Positions 1 to 12,855 are shown, counted from the first letter of the stretch. The stretch is 64,000 nt of DNA from Prinsepia uniflora (GCA_032719365.1 CM064867.1:59956601-60020600), one strand, 5' to 3'. Translations and numbers: made by a program. The notes: generated by a model not told the origin, from the letters alone.

Positions 1-108
1 CAGGTTGATTTTGGGCAAACCACATAGAGACATCATATCCTTAACTTGCGCGTACCACAAGAACTACACAATTTGCTCGAATAGCAACAACCTCGCTTTG
101 ATACCACT
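1..108 (-). mobile_element. Start of interior of minus-strand LTR retrotransposon
   Basis: Reading leftwards on the minus strand, this follows the 5' LTR and its primer-binding site and runs out of the window. Too little is present to see gag, so whether the element carries genes cannot be told. Confidence 0.6.
91..106 (-). other. Primer-binding site (tRNA-Met type)
   Basis: On the minus strand this reads TGGTATCAAAGCGAGG, one mismatch from the usual plant initiator tRNA-Met PBS TGGTATCAGAGC, and lies 2 bases from the LTR edge at 109. It fixes the LTR as the 5' LTR and the element as minus-strand. Confidence 0.85.
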
Positions 109-1714
109 TGACACGACCCATCCCAATCCCCCTTGGATTATTGCGGGATGTGACATGCTCCCATCTGACACGAAGTGTCAGACAAGGGATAACTCATACC
201 TTAGCCCGTTCGGGGCTTCCAGAGCGCGCTACGATCAATGGAGGAGTGTGATGTCTCAGTCTCTACTACAGCCCGCATTCGTGATCAACCTGAAGGGCAT
301 TAAAACCATTTAAAACTGTGAGTGGATAAAAATGAATAGTTAATAAAAACACATTTCATAAAGATATTTATGCCCTTCACTAAAAAGTATGCATGCATCC
401 GAAAACCAGTAGTCAAACCATTTACGTAATTAAAACATTGGGGCGTTAGCCCAAAAACCGTACATAAAAACCAAGTGTGGTAACTCGGCCCAAAACTATA
501 GAATATCAAAATCCGTAAAGCCAGAACCAAGTGGGCCACTGCCTAAATCCATAACACAAATCCATAAACACCAAAATACCATTTCAAAAATCCAATAATC
601 CATATTTACCACATAACCATCCTGGGCATCCCAGATGCATAGCGTCCCAGAAGCTTGATGCCCCAACATCATATCTCACGGTATAAGCAACGCATACTGC
701 CCGGGGTCTCTCCGGGTCCATATCTCTGACATCCCAGGTGTCTGACGTCCCAGACGTCTAATCATCACAATCCTGCTCCTGAGTCGCTATACAGTCCAGT
801 GTCCCAGACACCTACAGGAGACCATCCATAGATCTTCGTATCAAGATGGTATATGGAAAATACTTTTATAAAGCCATTTCAAAACATCTCAATGGGCCCT
901 ACCCGGAACATCCATAAAACCATCACAAATACATAGTTACAAAACCATTTAGGGTCTCCGACCCAGAATCACATTTATGAAACATAGGGTCCTAAACCCG
1001 AATCACATATATAAAACACAATTGGACCTCATGCCCGATTTCTTAAACAACTTGAACCCTCGGCCCGATAACATAACTCAAAGGGGTCTCAGTCCGATTT
1101 CATCATTCCAAAACCAAAACCAGTTCATCAAACTATCAATGAAACCACAAGCACGTAAAACTACAGTAAAACCATAAACCTCGAAATACGTGCAAATACG
1201 TGATTACCTCGAAATACTTGCAACCATGTAAATCACCAATGCCACGATCATCACTATAGAATTCACGTATATAAAACATGTAAAACAATTATGCATGCAT
1301 CACAGTTTAGAAAACATTGTCCACTCACAGACTGTCCTACACTACCGCCTCGATACGCGTGCCATACGCCCTTCCGAGCCACACCAGTATACCGGGACTT
1401 CCAAACCTGTCCAAACCATACTAGAGGGTTACTAGCTACCTCATTAACCATTCATTAAAGCCCTGTAATTTTTTTGAATTTTTAAACCTATTTTACATAG
1501 GCTTTAAACCTTCGAACACCCAAAACTATATCGAAACGATGTCCAATCGACACGAAACCAGTCCCAAAATGTTCATTACATCGAACAGATGATTTCACAT
1601 GTAGAACACTTTCCTGAAATACCCCCCACACGGCCCCACACGCCTCGGCACTGTGCATCTTCAACCTCCAACAGACCAGTGCAGACCGGCGCGATTGTGC
1701 AGCCGGTCCAACAG

Positions 1715-2835
1715 GACAGGCGTGACCGGTTCGAGCCAATTTCGACCTTTTCTTCAACCCGTTTCCACTCCAATTTTCTCCTAAACCTTCCTCTAATCAT
1801 TCCTAATCGATCCATGAATTCAAAATATGAAAACCAAGTACAAAAACCATACCTTCAATTTGATTCTTGAACCGGCCATCCATTCCCCGCCGTGTTTCTA
1901 AGATTCCGGCCACCGTTGGCCACCACTTCAAGTCCATTAGGCCCCTTGCAACCTCCAAAACACTTTCCCATCAATAAAACCATTCCACAAACACCAAAAG
2001 CCCAACTTCCAACTTCGAAACCCAAGACCTACCTTTCATGGCTTTTCTAGCCACCGTCCAAGACGGCTCGAATCATGGCCACCAACTAGACCGGCGTGAC
2101 CGGTTTAGGCCAATTTCGACCCTTTCTTCAACCTGTTTCCACTCCAATTTTCTCCTAAACCATCCTTTAATCATCCCTAATCGATCCATGAATTCAAAAT
2201 ATGAAAACCAAGTCCGAAAACCATACCTTCAATTTGATTCTTGAACCGGCCGTCCATTCCCCGCCGTGTTTCTAAGATTCCGGCCACCGTTGGCCACTAC
2301 TTCAAGTCCATTTGGCCCCTTGCAACCTCCAAAACACTTTCCCATCAATAAAACCATTCCACAAACACCAAAAGACCAACTTCCAACTTTGAAACCCAAG
2401 ACCTACCTTTCATGGCTTTTCCCGCCACCGTCCGTGACCGCTTGAACCATGGCCACCAACTAGACCAACGTGACCGGTTTGGGCCAATTTCGACCCTTTC
2501 TTCAACCCGTTTCCACTCCAATTTTCTCCTAAACCATCCTCTAATCATTCCTAATCGATCCATGAATTCAAAATATGAAAACCAAGTCCGAAAACCATAC
2601 CTTCAATTTGATTCTTGAACCGGTCGTCCATTCCCCACCGTGTTTCTGAGATTCCGCCCACCGTTGGCCACCATTTCAAGTCCATTAGGCCCCTTGCAAC
2701 CTCCAAAACACTTTCACATCAATAAAACCATTCCAAAAGCACCCAAAACCCAACTTCCAAATTTGACAACCAAGACTTACCTTTCATGGCTTCTCCGGCC
2801 ACCATCCACGACGGCTCAACCATGGCCACCATCTT
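1715..2835 (-). repeat. About 374-bp tandem repeat, three copies
   Basis: Three near-identical units with the same end phrase (GAATTCAAAATATGAAAACC then CTTCAATTTGATTCTTGAACC) at about 1815-1870, 2189-2244 and 2563-2618, a spacing of 374 bases, then a partial fourth unit that runs into the CT tract. Differences are scattered substitutions. It is internal to the LTR, so it is a regional amplification rather than a satellite. Confidence 0.9.
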
Positions 2836-2849
2836 CATCGTCTCACCTT

Positions 2850-2960
<111 letters not shown>

Positions 2961-3473
2961 ATTCACACACCAAGCAAAGATAATGGAAATTGAACGGACA
3001 TGGGAATGGGTTTTGCACGGTCACGGGTTGGAAGAAAATAAAGTGATCGATCGAGGGGAAAATAAAAGCATCCCATCATGTGAGGGATTGGGCCAATCAA
3101 ATGGGTGACACTTATCACTCATCTGGTGGTTCCTTCTAGAACCTTCCCCAATCAAAACCTGCAACTTGTCCTCTTTCTTGATTTTCGTGCAATAGTGCCA
3201 CGTTCCGTTTCAGACCCGCAACTTCTCCGTCGAACCTTCGATTTCGACGTGTTGCTTGTCTACGGAATCGTGACATCTCGGTCTACGTCACGGTCATCGG
3301 TCCTCGTACGTTTGACTCCCCGAGTTAAAAGTCAACATTTGCCCAATTTTAGGGGCAAAACGATCATTTCGCACCGTCCGTCTGAATTCACTTAACTAAT
3401 CCCCGATTAGTCATCCTAAACCACAATTAATTAATACTTAATCTCGATATTCAGGACGGGTCTTTACAGAAAG

Positions 3474-3914
3474 GTGCCAAGGTTGCCTGGCACATGGTGT
3501 TGAGTTGCAGGATGATGCGTCAATAATCGAGAATATACCGGTGGTACGAGAGTTTCCGGATGTGCTCTCGGAAGATTTGCCTGGTTTACCACCACATCGG
3601 GAGATCCAGTTCACGATTGAACTACTCCTCGGTACTCGACCTATATCATAGGCACCATACAGGATGGCATCGGCAGAGTTGCGAGAACTTAAAAGTCAAT
3701 TGCAGGAGTTGGTGGATCTGGGATTCATCCAACCGAGCACGTCACCGTGGGGAGCACCAGTGTTATTTGTGAAGGAGAAGGAGGGAAATCTCCGATTATG
3801 CGTATATTATAGATAGCTCAACAAGGCAACGGTAAGGAACGAGTACCCCTTACCTAGAATTGATGACCTACTCGACCAACTGTGGAGAGCACGGTATTTC
3901 TCTAAGATTGATCT
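3474..3914 (+). pseudogene. Ty3/gypsy pol, protease-RT linker and N-terminal reverse transcriptase (broken)
   Basis: Plus-strand frame holding the start of a Tekay-type reverse transcriptase. The linker carries EFPDVLSEDLPGLPP (catalytic-domain entry), followed by LGFIQPSTSPWGAPVLFVKE, LCVYY and PLPRIDDLLDQL, in the usual order of RT blocks 1-3. Two in-frame TAG stops at 3649-3651 and 3814-3816 make it non-functional. Upstream gag and protease are absent because the minus-strand element ending at 3468 inserted here. The frame is cut at 3914 by a solo LTR and resumes at 6591. RT copies the element RNA into DNA; this copy is dead. Confidence 0.9.
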
Positions 3915-6590
3915 TGTAATGACCCGGAAATTCGAAAAAAGGAAAATTTGGAAAATTTGACGGAAATGATGATTTTACCCCAACAATAAGGGCCGAAAGT
4001 TGACTTTTTGGACTAGCCGTAAAGACCGTTGCATAGGTCTCGAGACGCTAAATCCGTAGACAGGCGGCATGCATAAATCAGAGTTCAGATGACAAAGTTA
4101 CGGGTCTAGATATATGAAGGGCATTTTGGTAATTTGTTATGGCAGGGGAAAATGGGAATTGGGCAGATGAATGGCTGATTCAGCCGTGTGGGTGACTCAG
4201 TGAGGTACTTAAGTGACATCTGTCACTTGGTAAGAGAGATTAGTGGCAAGGATAATGATAATTTGGTTTGAGTACGTATATGTGTATGTGTGTGTGTGTT
4301 TGCGAAGGAAAAACAGAGCAGTAGTATGCTCAAACAGCAGACATCAATCTCCATGTCTGATCGATCTGTGAGAGGAATAAAGAGATAATTAGAGAGGAAG
4401 AACAGAAAAGGCGAGAAGGATGAGAACTTAGAACCATGAAAGCAAACCCGAAGAACCATACCTGTAGGAATTCAAATGCTCCCAAAAATCGAATTCGAAT
4501 TTGTAGACCGTGATGACTACAACTGAGTGTCGTGTGAGCTTTCTGGAACCCTTCTGATTAAGACCATATCAAAATCGAAGAGAATTGATCAAGAACTGGA
4601 CCCACGACAGTTTGAACATTCCATAGCTGAGTTCAGGTGATTGGAGGTAAAGGCTTTCGAAATTGAATTCAAAATCATCTTTAAAATGAGTCTACGATGC
4701 TGTCTGACTAATTAATTGAAGGATTTAAAGATGATTTGATTAACTCAGACGATGAACATCCTTCGAAAGTTTGAATTAAGTTGAAATTTTTTGAAGTAAT
4801 TAGGATTGAAATTGACGTTACAAAAACATAATTAAGATGATTTCGATGCTATTAGATGGATCAATTGAAGAAAACGAGTGGAAATTGACTGAGAACAAAC
4901 CGGGTTATCTTGGGGGTTGCAGGCCCCTTTAACAGGCAACCGGGTTGAGAAAATGAACAGTGCCCTGCACTGTAGCAGGCGCGTGGCACCCACACGCAGC
5001 CACTCACAACGGCGCGTGAGGGCGCGTGGTACGTTATCTCGAGGTGAGTTCAACATGAAACTTGTTCCTTTTAATGTAACGAACATTTTGGCATTGGTTT
5101 CGAGTCGATCAGACAGTATTTCGATAAGTTTTGAGGGTCCGAAGTGTTATGTTTTGTTTTAAATTCGTATTTAATTCCCGGAAAAATTATGGGAAGTTAA
5201 TATGATCTTAATTGAGTCATTAGTGACCCTTAAGGATGATTTTAGATAGGACTTAGGATTCCTGGAAAGTTTCAGAAAATACGGAAAGACGTGCAACTCG
5301 GAAAGCGAGCGATATGGACGGTGTGTGAGTGGACTTTTGTTTTCTACCCAGAATACATGCATATATGTTTTAAATGATTTATTATATGATTTGAAATGAT
5401 TTGTCATGATTAATGTTTCGATATGATGATTTATCGATTTTCTGGATTATTATATTGTTTTGAGCACGATTTTCGAGAAAACTGTGAAATTGTTGTTTTA
5501 GACGAAGGCCCGGGATTTGAGATTAGTTTTGAGTCGAATTATGAGTCAGGGATGGATTTGATGGATTTGTAATTCCTTTTGGATATATTTTATGAATTTA
5601 TGTGAAAATGGCAACTGAGCTTGCGATTGTACGGATTTGCGTGAAAAGGATATTTTGGGCAAGAGACCCAATGGAAATGTGATTTTGATTGGATTGGTAT
5701 TTCCATGTGATTACATGATGATATTGATAGTTTTCAGATTTATGAAATAATTGGGACTCTGGTTTTTTCGGATTTTGAGGAAATTATGTTTTGGGTCGAG
5801 GCCTTGTGTTGAAAATGGTTTTGATTACAAAACTGTTTTCACTGGTTTTCATGGTGGTGATATGTTGCGGATATTTAGGGCTTTCGAGTGAGAATATGTT
5901 TCCCCCAGAGTGCACCCTGTGTTGTGAATATTAGGGCTTCCGGTTGGGAATGTGTTTCCCCAGAATGAACCCTGGAGATAAAGCTCGCCTCTGAGATGGG
6001 ATGTGTTCGCCCGGAGAGGTCACGTAGCACAGTCTGTTATCGTGCAGCCGAGGGAGGCTTGACTCAGATCAGATGTGATGGATTATGTGGAGATCAGTCG
6101 GTAATGTGTTCACGACGATCTGGATTGTCGGCAGGTGATGTGTTCACAGAGACATGCTCGGATTTTGAGCGGTCCTTAAGCCTATTGATTTGCACGCATT
6201 GCAGGGATAGCGTGACTATGAGATTGGATATGGAAATGAGTCCCGTGGTTTCATTCAGATTTTTTATTTATAAATATTTGTGCCCAGATATATTTTACTC
6301 ATGTTTTATGATATGCATCTATGTTTGTGAAACTGGAGGGTAAGAATGTATTTTGATAAATGTATTTCTAAAAGTGTGTTTTGTCTACTCACACCTTTTC
6401 TGTTTTATTGACCCTCCAAGTCGTGGCGCAATAATTGAGGCTATTCGGGAGGTGGAAGCATTAGTGGGCACATGTGCAGTTATCCCTTGTTTGGCAAGTA
6501 CTGAGGGTAATTTCGGAACTTCAGTAGACTTGTTAGACGGGAGCAGGATCGGGCATGGTTATCTATGTCCTTCGGGGACGGGTCTTGTCA
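3915..6590 (+). mobile_element. Solo LTR inside pol, with 5-bp TSD
   Basis: A 2676-bp LTR starting TGTAATGACCCGG and ending GGTCTTGTCA. It is bounded by perfect 5-bp direct repeats GATCT (3910-3914 and 6591-6595). No PBS, interior or second LTR is present, so it is a solo LTR left by LTR-LTR recombination. The pol frame continues on the far side, so the insertion came after the host element. It contains an AAGTGACA/TGTCACTT palindrome at 4211-4228, the CGCGTG box (4976-5032), TGTAACGAACATTTTG (about 5076-5091) and a TTGGG...CCCAA hairpin near 5656. Confidence 0.95.
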
Positions 6591-7606
6591 GATCTACGAT
6601 CGGGTTATCATCAGCTGAGGATCGCTGAGAATGATGTTCCGAAGATTGCATTGTGGACTAGATATGGGCATTATGAGTTTTTGGTGATGTTGTTTGGATT
6701 GACGAATGTATCGGCTGCATTCATGGACTTGATGAATAGAGTTTTCAGATCGTACCTGGACAAGTTCGTGATCATGTTCATCGACGACATCCTAATGTAT
6801 TCGAGGAGTGCAAGAGCACATGAGAAGCACCTACGGTTGGTATTGGGGAAGCTGAGACAGAAGTCGTTACAGGCCAAACTGAGTAAGTGTCAGTTTTGGT
6901 TGAATAGTATTGGTTTTCTAGGACATGTCATTTCAGCTGACGGAATTAGTGTGGACCGCCAGAAGACCAAAGCTGTGACTAATTGTGCGCAACCGACGAC
7001 AATGACTGAGGTACGGAGTTTCGGGACTTTGGTAGGCTACTATCGGAGATTCGTAGGGGGTTTCTTCAGTATTGTAACCCCTTTTACTCGATTAACCTGA
7101 AAGGGAGTAAACTTCACATGGGATGAGTAGTGCGAGCAGAGCTTCCAAGAGTGGAAACATCGGTTACCCACTACACCCGTCCTTGCACTTTCGGATAATA
7201 GTGGGGAATTTGAGGTCTACAGTGACGCATCATTGTAGGTACTAGGTTATGTATTGATAAGGAATGGCAGAGTGATTGCCTACACCTCGAGATAGCTTAA
7301 ACCACATGAATTGAATTATCATACACACAATTTGGAGTTGGCGGCGGTGGTTCAGGCCTTGAAGATTTGGAGTCATTACCTGTTCGGAGAGACTTGTAAA
7401 ATCTTCACCGATCATCAGAGTCTGAAACATTTTTTTACCTTGATTGAATTGAATATGAGACAATGAAGGTGGCTAGAATTGGTCAAGGAATACGACTGGA
7501 GGATCGAGTATCATCCGGGAAAGGCGAATGTTGTGGCAGATGCACTCAGTAGGACGTCAGCAAGATCGATTGCTCACCTGAGGATGGTATCCGAAAGACT
7601 GGAGTC
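6591..7606 (+). pseudogene. Ty3/gypsy pol, C-terminal reverse transcriptase and RNase H (broken)
   Basis: Continues the RT after the solo LTR. Visible blocks are SGYHQLRI, LFGLTNVSAAFMDLMNRVF, the catalytic FIDDILMYS box (about 6777), FLGHVISADGI, and the connection domain GYYRRFVGGF. Stops follow at 7098-7100 and several places after. RNase H is recognisable by YSDAS, LELAAVVQALKIW and FTDHQSLKHFF, and by YHPGKANVVADALSR at its end. Catalytic-box residues are present, but TGA/TAG codons interrupt the frame repeatedly, so no full protein can be made. Confidence 0.9.
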
Positions 7607-9038
7607 ATGCTAGGGATAGACGATCAGGGTTTATTAGCTAGTTTCCATGTACGACCTGTGCTGGTCGATCGGATCATTAAGGCTCAATTCCAGGATCGTA
7701 CACTATGTGTTTACAAAATTGAAGCTGAAGCGGGCGAGAGACAGGACTTTTCTATCCGGGACGATGGAGCCATAGTAAAACTAGGTCGTATGTGTGTACC
7801 TGCAGTGGCAGAGTTGCGAATGAAGCTTCTTGAGGAGGCCCATAGTTCGACATATGCAATGCATCTGGGAGGGAAAAAGATGTACCGTACCCTCCAGGAC
7901 CACTATTGGTGGGCAGGTAAGAAGAAGGATATAGCAGAGTTTGTCAGCTGATGTTTGACCCATCAGCAGGTTAAGGTGGAGCAGTAGAGACCTTACGGAG
8001 CCATGCAACCACTTCTGATCCCTGAATGGAAGTAGGATCACATCACTATGGATTTCGTATTAAAGTTACCGACTACGCGGAGCGGCTTTGATGGAGTTTG
8101 GGTAATATTAGACAGATTGACGAAGTCGGCACATTTTCTACCAGTACGTGAGACGTACAAGCCTAATCGGTTGGCTCAACTATTCGTAGACGAGATCATC
8201 CGACTACATGGTACGATGGAGTCAATAGTTTCTAATTGGGATCCGCGTTTTACTTCTAGATTCTGGCGGAGCCTACAGAATTCCTTGGATACAAACCAAC
8301 ACTTCAGTACAACTTTTCACCCACATACTGATGGACAGTCCGAGAGGATTATACAGACATTGGAGGACATGATGAGGGCATGTGTACTATAGTTTCAAGA
8401 TTCGTAGGATACCCATTTTCCATTGATGGTGTTTGCTTACAACAAAAGCTATTAGGCAAGTATCGGAATGGCACCTTACGAGGCACTGTATGGTCGGCAG
8501 TGCTGGACACCTGTCTGTTGGATGGAGGTACGAGAGCGAGTAGCAGTGGGACTTGGAGTTCGCAATTGGATTTCCATAAATGCTATGCAAATCGACGGAT
8601 TCGGGACTTGGAGTTCGCAATTGGAGATTTTGTATTCTGAAGTTACCTCCGTGGAAGGAAATCATTCATTTTGTTCGACGTAGGAAATTGAGTCCTTGCT
8701 ACATTGGACCATACGATATTACAGAGAGGATTGGTTCAATTGCATATTGGTTGGCGTTACCTCCAGAGCTTGCAAGGGTACACGACATATTTCATGTGTC
8801 TATGCTACGGATGTATCTTTGGGATGAATCACATGCCTTGCTGGAACAACCATTTGAATTAAGGACTGATATGAGCTTTGATGAGCAACCAGTGCATATT
8901 TTGGACTGGAAGGAGAAGGTACCGAGGAACAAGACGATTCCGTTGGTAAAAGTGTTGTGGAGGAATCATGACATAGAGGAAGCGAGGTGGGAACCAGAGG
9001 ATCAGATGAGGGAGCAGTATCCATATCTGTTTGAGTAA
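7607..9038 (+). pseudogene. Ty3/gypsy integrase and chromodomain-like C-terminus (broken)
   Basis: Integrase of a Tekay/Del-clade element. The zinc-binding part has EEAHSSTYAMHLGGKKM and YWWAGKKKDI, but the second cysteine of the usual CLTCQQ is His (CLTHQQ) just after a TGA stop. The catalytic core has MDFVLKLP (first Asp), SNWDPRF where the second catalytic Asp of SDRDPRF is Asn, and HTDGQSERIIQTLEDM with the Glu. Several stops and a rearrangement near 8548-8625 follow. The end, VKVLWRNHDIEEARWEPED to YPYLFE, is the Tekay chromodomain-like tail and stays open for 152 codons (8580-9038). Integrase inserts the DNA copy; this one is dead. Confidence 0.9.
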
Positions 9039-9057
9039 ATTCCGAGGCCAAAATTTT

Positions 9058-9073
9058 TGTAAGGTGGGTAGGT
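9058..9073 (+). other. Polypurine tract
   Basis: The purine-rich run TAAGGTGGGTAGGT ends directly against the TGTAACG start of the 3' LTR at 9074, the expected place for plus-strand priming of the element. Confidence 0.75.
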
Positions 9074-11590
9074 TGTAACGACCCGAACTTTTATAAATGA
9101 TATTTTAATGCAAAATGAACATTTTGCCCTTATGGAGAAAGAGTTGGCTTTTGACCTGGGAGAATTTTAGGATTTTGACCTATGGCCATGACGTAGATCG
9201 GGACGTCATGAGTCTGTAGACAGACAACATGAAGAAAACGGACGTCCGACCGAAAAGTAATGGTGACGGAATCGAGATCGGTTAAACTTACGTCCCAGGA
9301 TTCAATTAAAATAATAATAAAATAATGAAGATCTTATAAATGATTAAATAATTAAGAAACCTTGGATAAGTTACAAGTGTCACTCATCCTATGGCCCAAA
9401 CTCCCTAAAAAGTGGATCTTGCCCCATTGGTCACTTTTAGTATTTTAAAAACTCTCCACATCTCCCACATCTCTCATTCCCTCACCGTCCATCACATTCA
9501 TCCTCTCCATCAATTGGTAATCTTCACCCTCTATCTTCATCACCCAACATCATCTTCCTCATCAAAACTCTCCATACCCGTGAGCACCAAAAACTAACCC
9601 AAAACTCACAATCATCCAACCCATACAAAAATCACCTCAAACATGGCTGGACTAGACGTAGGAAGCAGCTAGGATACCTGAGGAGTCGACGAGGAGGACT
9701 CACGGTCGTTCACGACAGAGGTAGGCTGGAAACCCAAAACCATCCATTTTTTCTCATTTTCGAAACTTTCATTTTTAACGTGTATGGGTCGATTGGCTGT
9801 CCTAGGTTTGGTTCTAGGGACGAAAATTTGTGGGGTGGACCTGGTTTCATGGACGCAGGTGGCTGGAAACAGGGGAGCACACGACAGGGAAACTAGGCTT
9901 CGGGTTTGGGTTTAAGGTAACCAATCTAGGCCATTTTTCTTGTTTTTGAATCAATATATCCTTAGATGAGGTCAGGACGAGTAGATAGGGGAAAACATCA
10001 TCGAAAAATGGTGGAAAAATGAAGGAAAACCAAGCGGGTCAAGTCGAGGGTCTGTGCGACCCGGTTGCAGACCCACGGTTCAGAGGCTGGAGGTCACGGA
10101 TGATGACATCAGCTGATGACGTCATCTCTGACATGGTATTTTGACATGTCAGTCTGACATGTGTTAGACATGACGTTAGTAGTGACATCAACTGATGATG
10201 TCATCTCTAACATGTCAGTCTGATAGCTGTTAGGTGACGTCAGCAGTGCGTAATGCTGACGTCAGCACTGTAGTAGAGTTGACCGAGCGTTGTCCTGGCG
10301 CGTGGGAGTGAATCTCAAGGTGGGACCAACACCATTTTCAAGGATTCAACGATATGAATCCAATTGTGGTGGTTTCATGTCGATCGAAGATCGTTAGATT
10401 GGTCAAAATTGGATTTAATACCTCGGGAAGCGTGTTCAGACGACTTTCCCTGGCCGGTTCTATTCTAGGGTTTCGTGTTTGAGTTTTAGGGACCATAATG
10501 ACCTTTACATATATTTTGGACATGACAGGGATTGTACAATAGCGTTTGGACAAGTTTGAATGTTCGGTTTAGCGGCGAGGACCGTGTGTGAGTGGGTTTT
10601 TGATTTCTAAATGATTGCATGCGTAACTGTTTTCACTGTTTTATTTTACAATTGAGATTGGATGATTCTCTGTACTATATGATGATGTTTATACGTATTA
10701 GGTTGTTTTGGGCATGAGATCTGTCTGGATATATATATATATATATATATATATGAGCCTATTTTCAAAGTTAATCAAGGATTTCTGCTGAACTTAATAC
10801 TATTGCACTGTGTATACCTACCTTATGATTACTGTCTCCTCTAGATATGTCGTAGTATCCTGGAGTAGTCACGGGTACTACTTGAAAGAGGTTGACTCGA
10901 GTGGTAGTTCATGATCAGGTGTGCAAATATGGATGATACCCCCAGGGAGGGTCATTGACTTGCAGATCATTAACCTAGGTGGACCCTGGGGAGACTTGTG
11001 ATTGAGTAGCCTTAGGATCGTGACATTGATAGGCATCAGGGACGCCAGACATCAAGAATTTTGGGGTTTGGTTTTACAGTGCACTATTATTATGATTGTT
11101 TTCCCTATTACGTTATATATGATTATATGATTTCATGGAACTATTACGATTACCTATGTTTTGACTCAATGCATTCAAGTTTGAAAACGGAGTGGTAAAA
11201 CCTTATGATTATTATATTATTATTCTGGTTTTGGAAATACTGTTTATTTTTCGTCCCACTCACCCTTATTTTTTTATTGACCCCTCCAAGCCATGCTACT
11301 TAGGTAAACGAGGACCCGGAATCTGAGGAATAGACTAGAGTTGCACACCTATACACCCTTTTGGGTAGGTTGGCATCATATGTAAACCTAGGTGTCTTGC
11401 TCATCATTGTATTTCGAACTACCCCTTGTCTAACATTGTTGAACTCTTAAGACTTATGTATGAACTTATTTCCCGTGATTTATTAACGTTGAACCGATTA
11501 AGCGTAATTTTGGTATTTTGGGGTTACGTGTCAAACAGGAGCAGGGCACATCCCCGGATGGTCTCAGGGGGATCGGGATGGGTCTTGTCA
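9074..11590 (+). mobile_element. 3' LTR of the Tekay element
   Basis: A 2517-bp LTR from TGTAACGACCCGAAC to GGTCTTGTCA, directly downstream of the PPT and the pol end. Inside are an 8-bp-arm inverted repeat CATGACGT/ACGTCATG (9187-9210), a dense group of TGACGTCA octamers (10095-10275), and a TA microsatellite (about 10731-10755). The 5' LTR lies beyond the left edge, so LTR divergence and age cannot be read here. Confidence 0.85.
10095..10275. promoter_or_regulatory. Cluster of TGACGTCA palindromes in LTR
   Basis: Three exact TGACGTCA octamers (10117-10124, 10235-10242, 10257-10264) and several TGACATCA/TGATGTCA near-matches in an imperfect direct repeat of about 80 bases. TGACGTCA is the CRE-like core bound by plant bZIP factors (TGA and related families). 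The sites are seen directly; enhancer function is inferred. Confidence 0.5.
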
Positions 11591-11889
11591 GTTCATATGT
11601 TTTATTCTATGCATGCATGTTATATAACTGGAGGGGAAAATGATTCGTTTTGAAATGTATTTTCAAACGATGTTATTTTTATCTACTCACACCTTTTATT
11701 TTTTCGATGACCCTCTAGGCCGTGGCACTCAGATCGGGGTTGATCAAGAGGCGGAGACAAGAGCGGAAATCAGTACAATCATCCCTTGTCTAATAGGTGC
11801 TGACGGTGTTTTCGGAACTTCAGTTGACTTGTCAGACAGGAGCAAGACCAGACACGGTTATCAAAGTCCAGTTGGGATAGGTCCTATCG
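11591..11889 (+). mobile_element. 3' tail of an older LTR
   Basis: Matches the last 300 bases of the LTRs ending at 6590 and 41105 (GCATGCATG, CTGGAGGG, ACTCACACCTTTT, GACCCTC, ATCCCTTGTCT, TTGACTTGTCAGAC, CAGTTGGG), with the terminal GGTCCTGTCA decayed to GGTCCTATCG. The Tekay element appears to have inserted near the end of this LTR; the rest lies left of the window. Confidence 0.75.
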
Positions 11890-12775
11890 ATGAAAGAAAA
11901 TAACTTATAAAAAGAGTTCGTAGAAATAAAAGAACTAATGAATGACCTGTATAGTAGAAGTCTTCCATGCTATAAGAGTCTTTGTTTCAATAAAGGTAAT
12001 CTTACCAGGGATATCAATATCGGATAGATGGATCTATTTTTACACCTAAACAACCATTGTCAGAGAAACTAAAAGAAGCAAATACTGAAGAAAGCAAGCT
12101 TTAATGTCAAACCATCATATATCACTACTCTGAAGGCTGGAATAAAGGGAAAGTAGCCTCTACGTTTGCACAAAAAAAGATAGGAGCAATTTCTCAATCT
12201 AGACAATCCAAGGCAGTAGCCTTATTGTATTGGGGCCAACCCTATGCACAATCAACTGTTCAGATGATAAGTCATGTGTTTTGAGATGGGACATCCCTAA
12301 AGCATAGTGAATAAGCATGTCAAGGGAGAACAAAGACAAGGGAGTTAGCCCCATGTAAGTCCACGCGGTGTAAGTCCACGTGGCAGTCAGTATTAATTTT
12401 TATCAAGTAGTCTTACTAAAAGATAACTAGATAACCAAGAATATCTAATAGCTTAACCATTATTCAAAATTCACATTCCTTAGGTATACACTAAACGACG
12501 GGTCAATACCTTATTTCCCTCCTTGCATAAGTAAGTGGCTGGTTAATAAACTATACTTATCAATCCTATGACTAGAACACATAATTATAATAATATTAAA
12601 CTATCATTTATAACAAGAGTTGCATATTTGAATTATTCCACTTCATATTAAACTTAGAGCATTTGCATCCTATGTTTAACTAGTTTTGTGGAATTCTTTA
12701 ACATAAAATTGTTTGTTGTTCTTATATACGTGCAATATATATCCATCATATCCAACATATCTATACTCCGGGAAT

Positions 12776-12855
12776 GTTCCTAGTGGTGTGAGCAACGAGC
12801 TTCAAGATAATAACCGTTCCTAGTGGTGTGAGCAACGAGCTTCAAGATAATAACC
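12776..12855. repeat. 40-bp perfect tandem duplication
   Basis: The unit GTTCCTAGTGGTGTGAGCAA... occurs twice, at 12776-12815 and 12816-12855, without a mismatch, so the duplication is recent or gene-converted. Confidence 0.95.
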
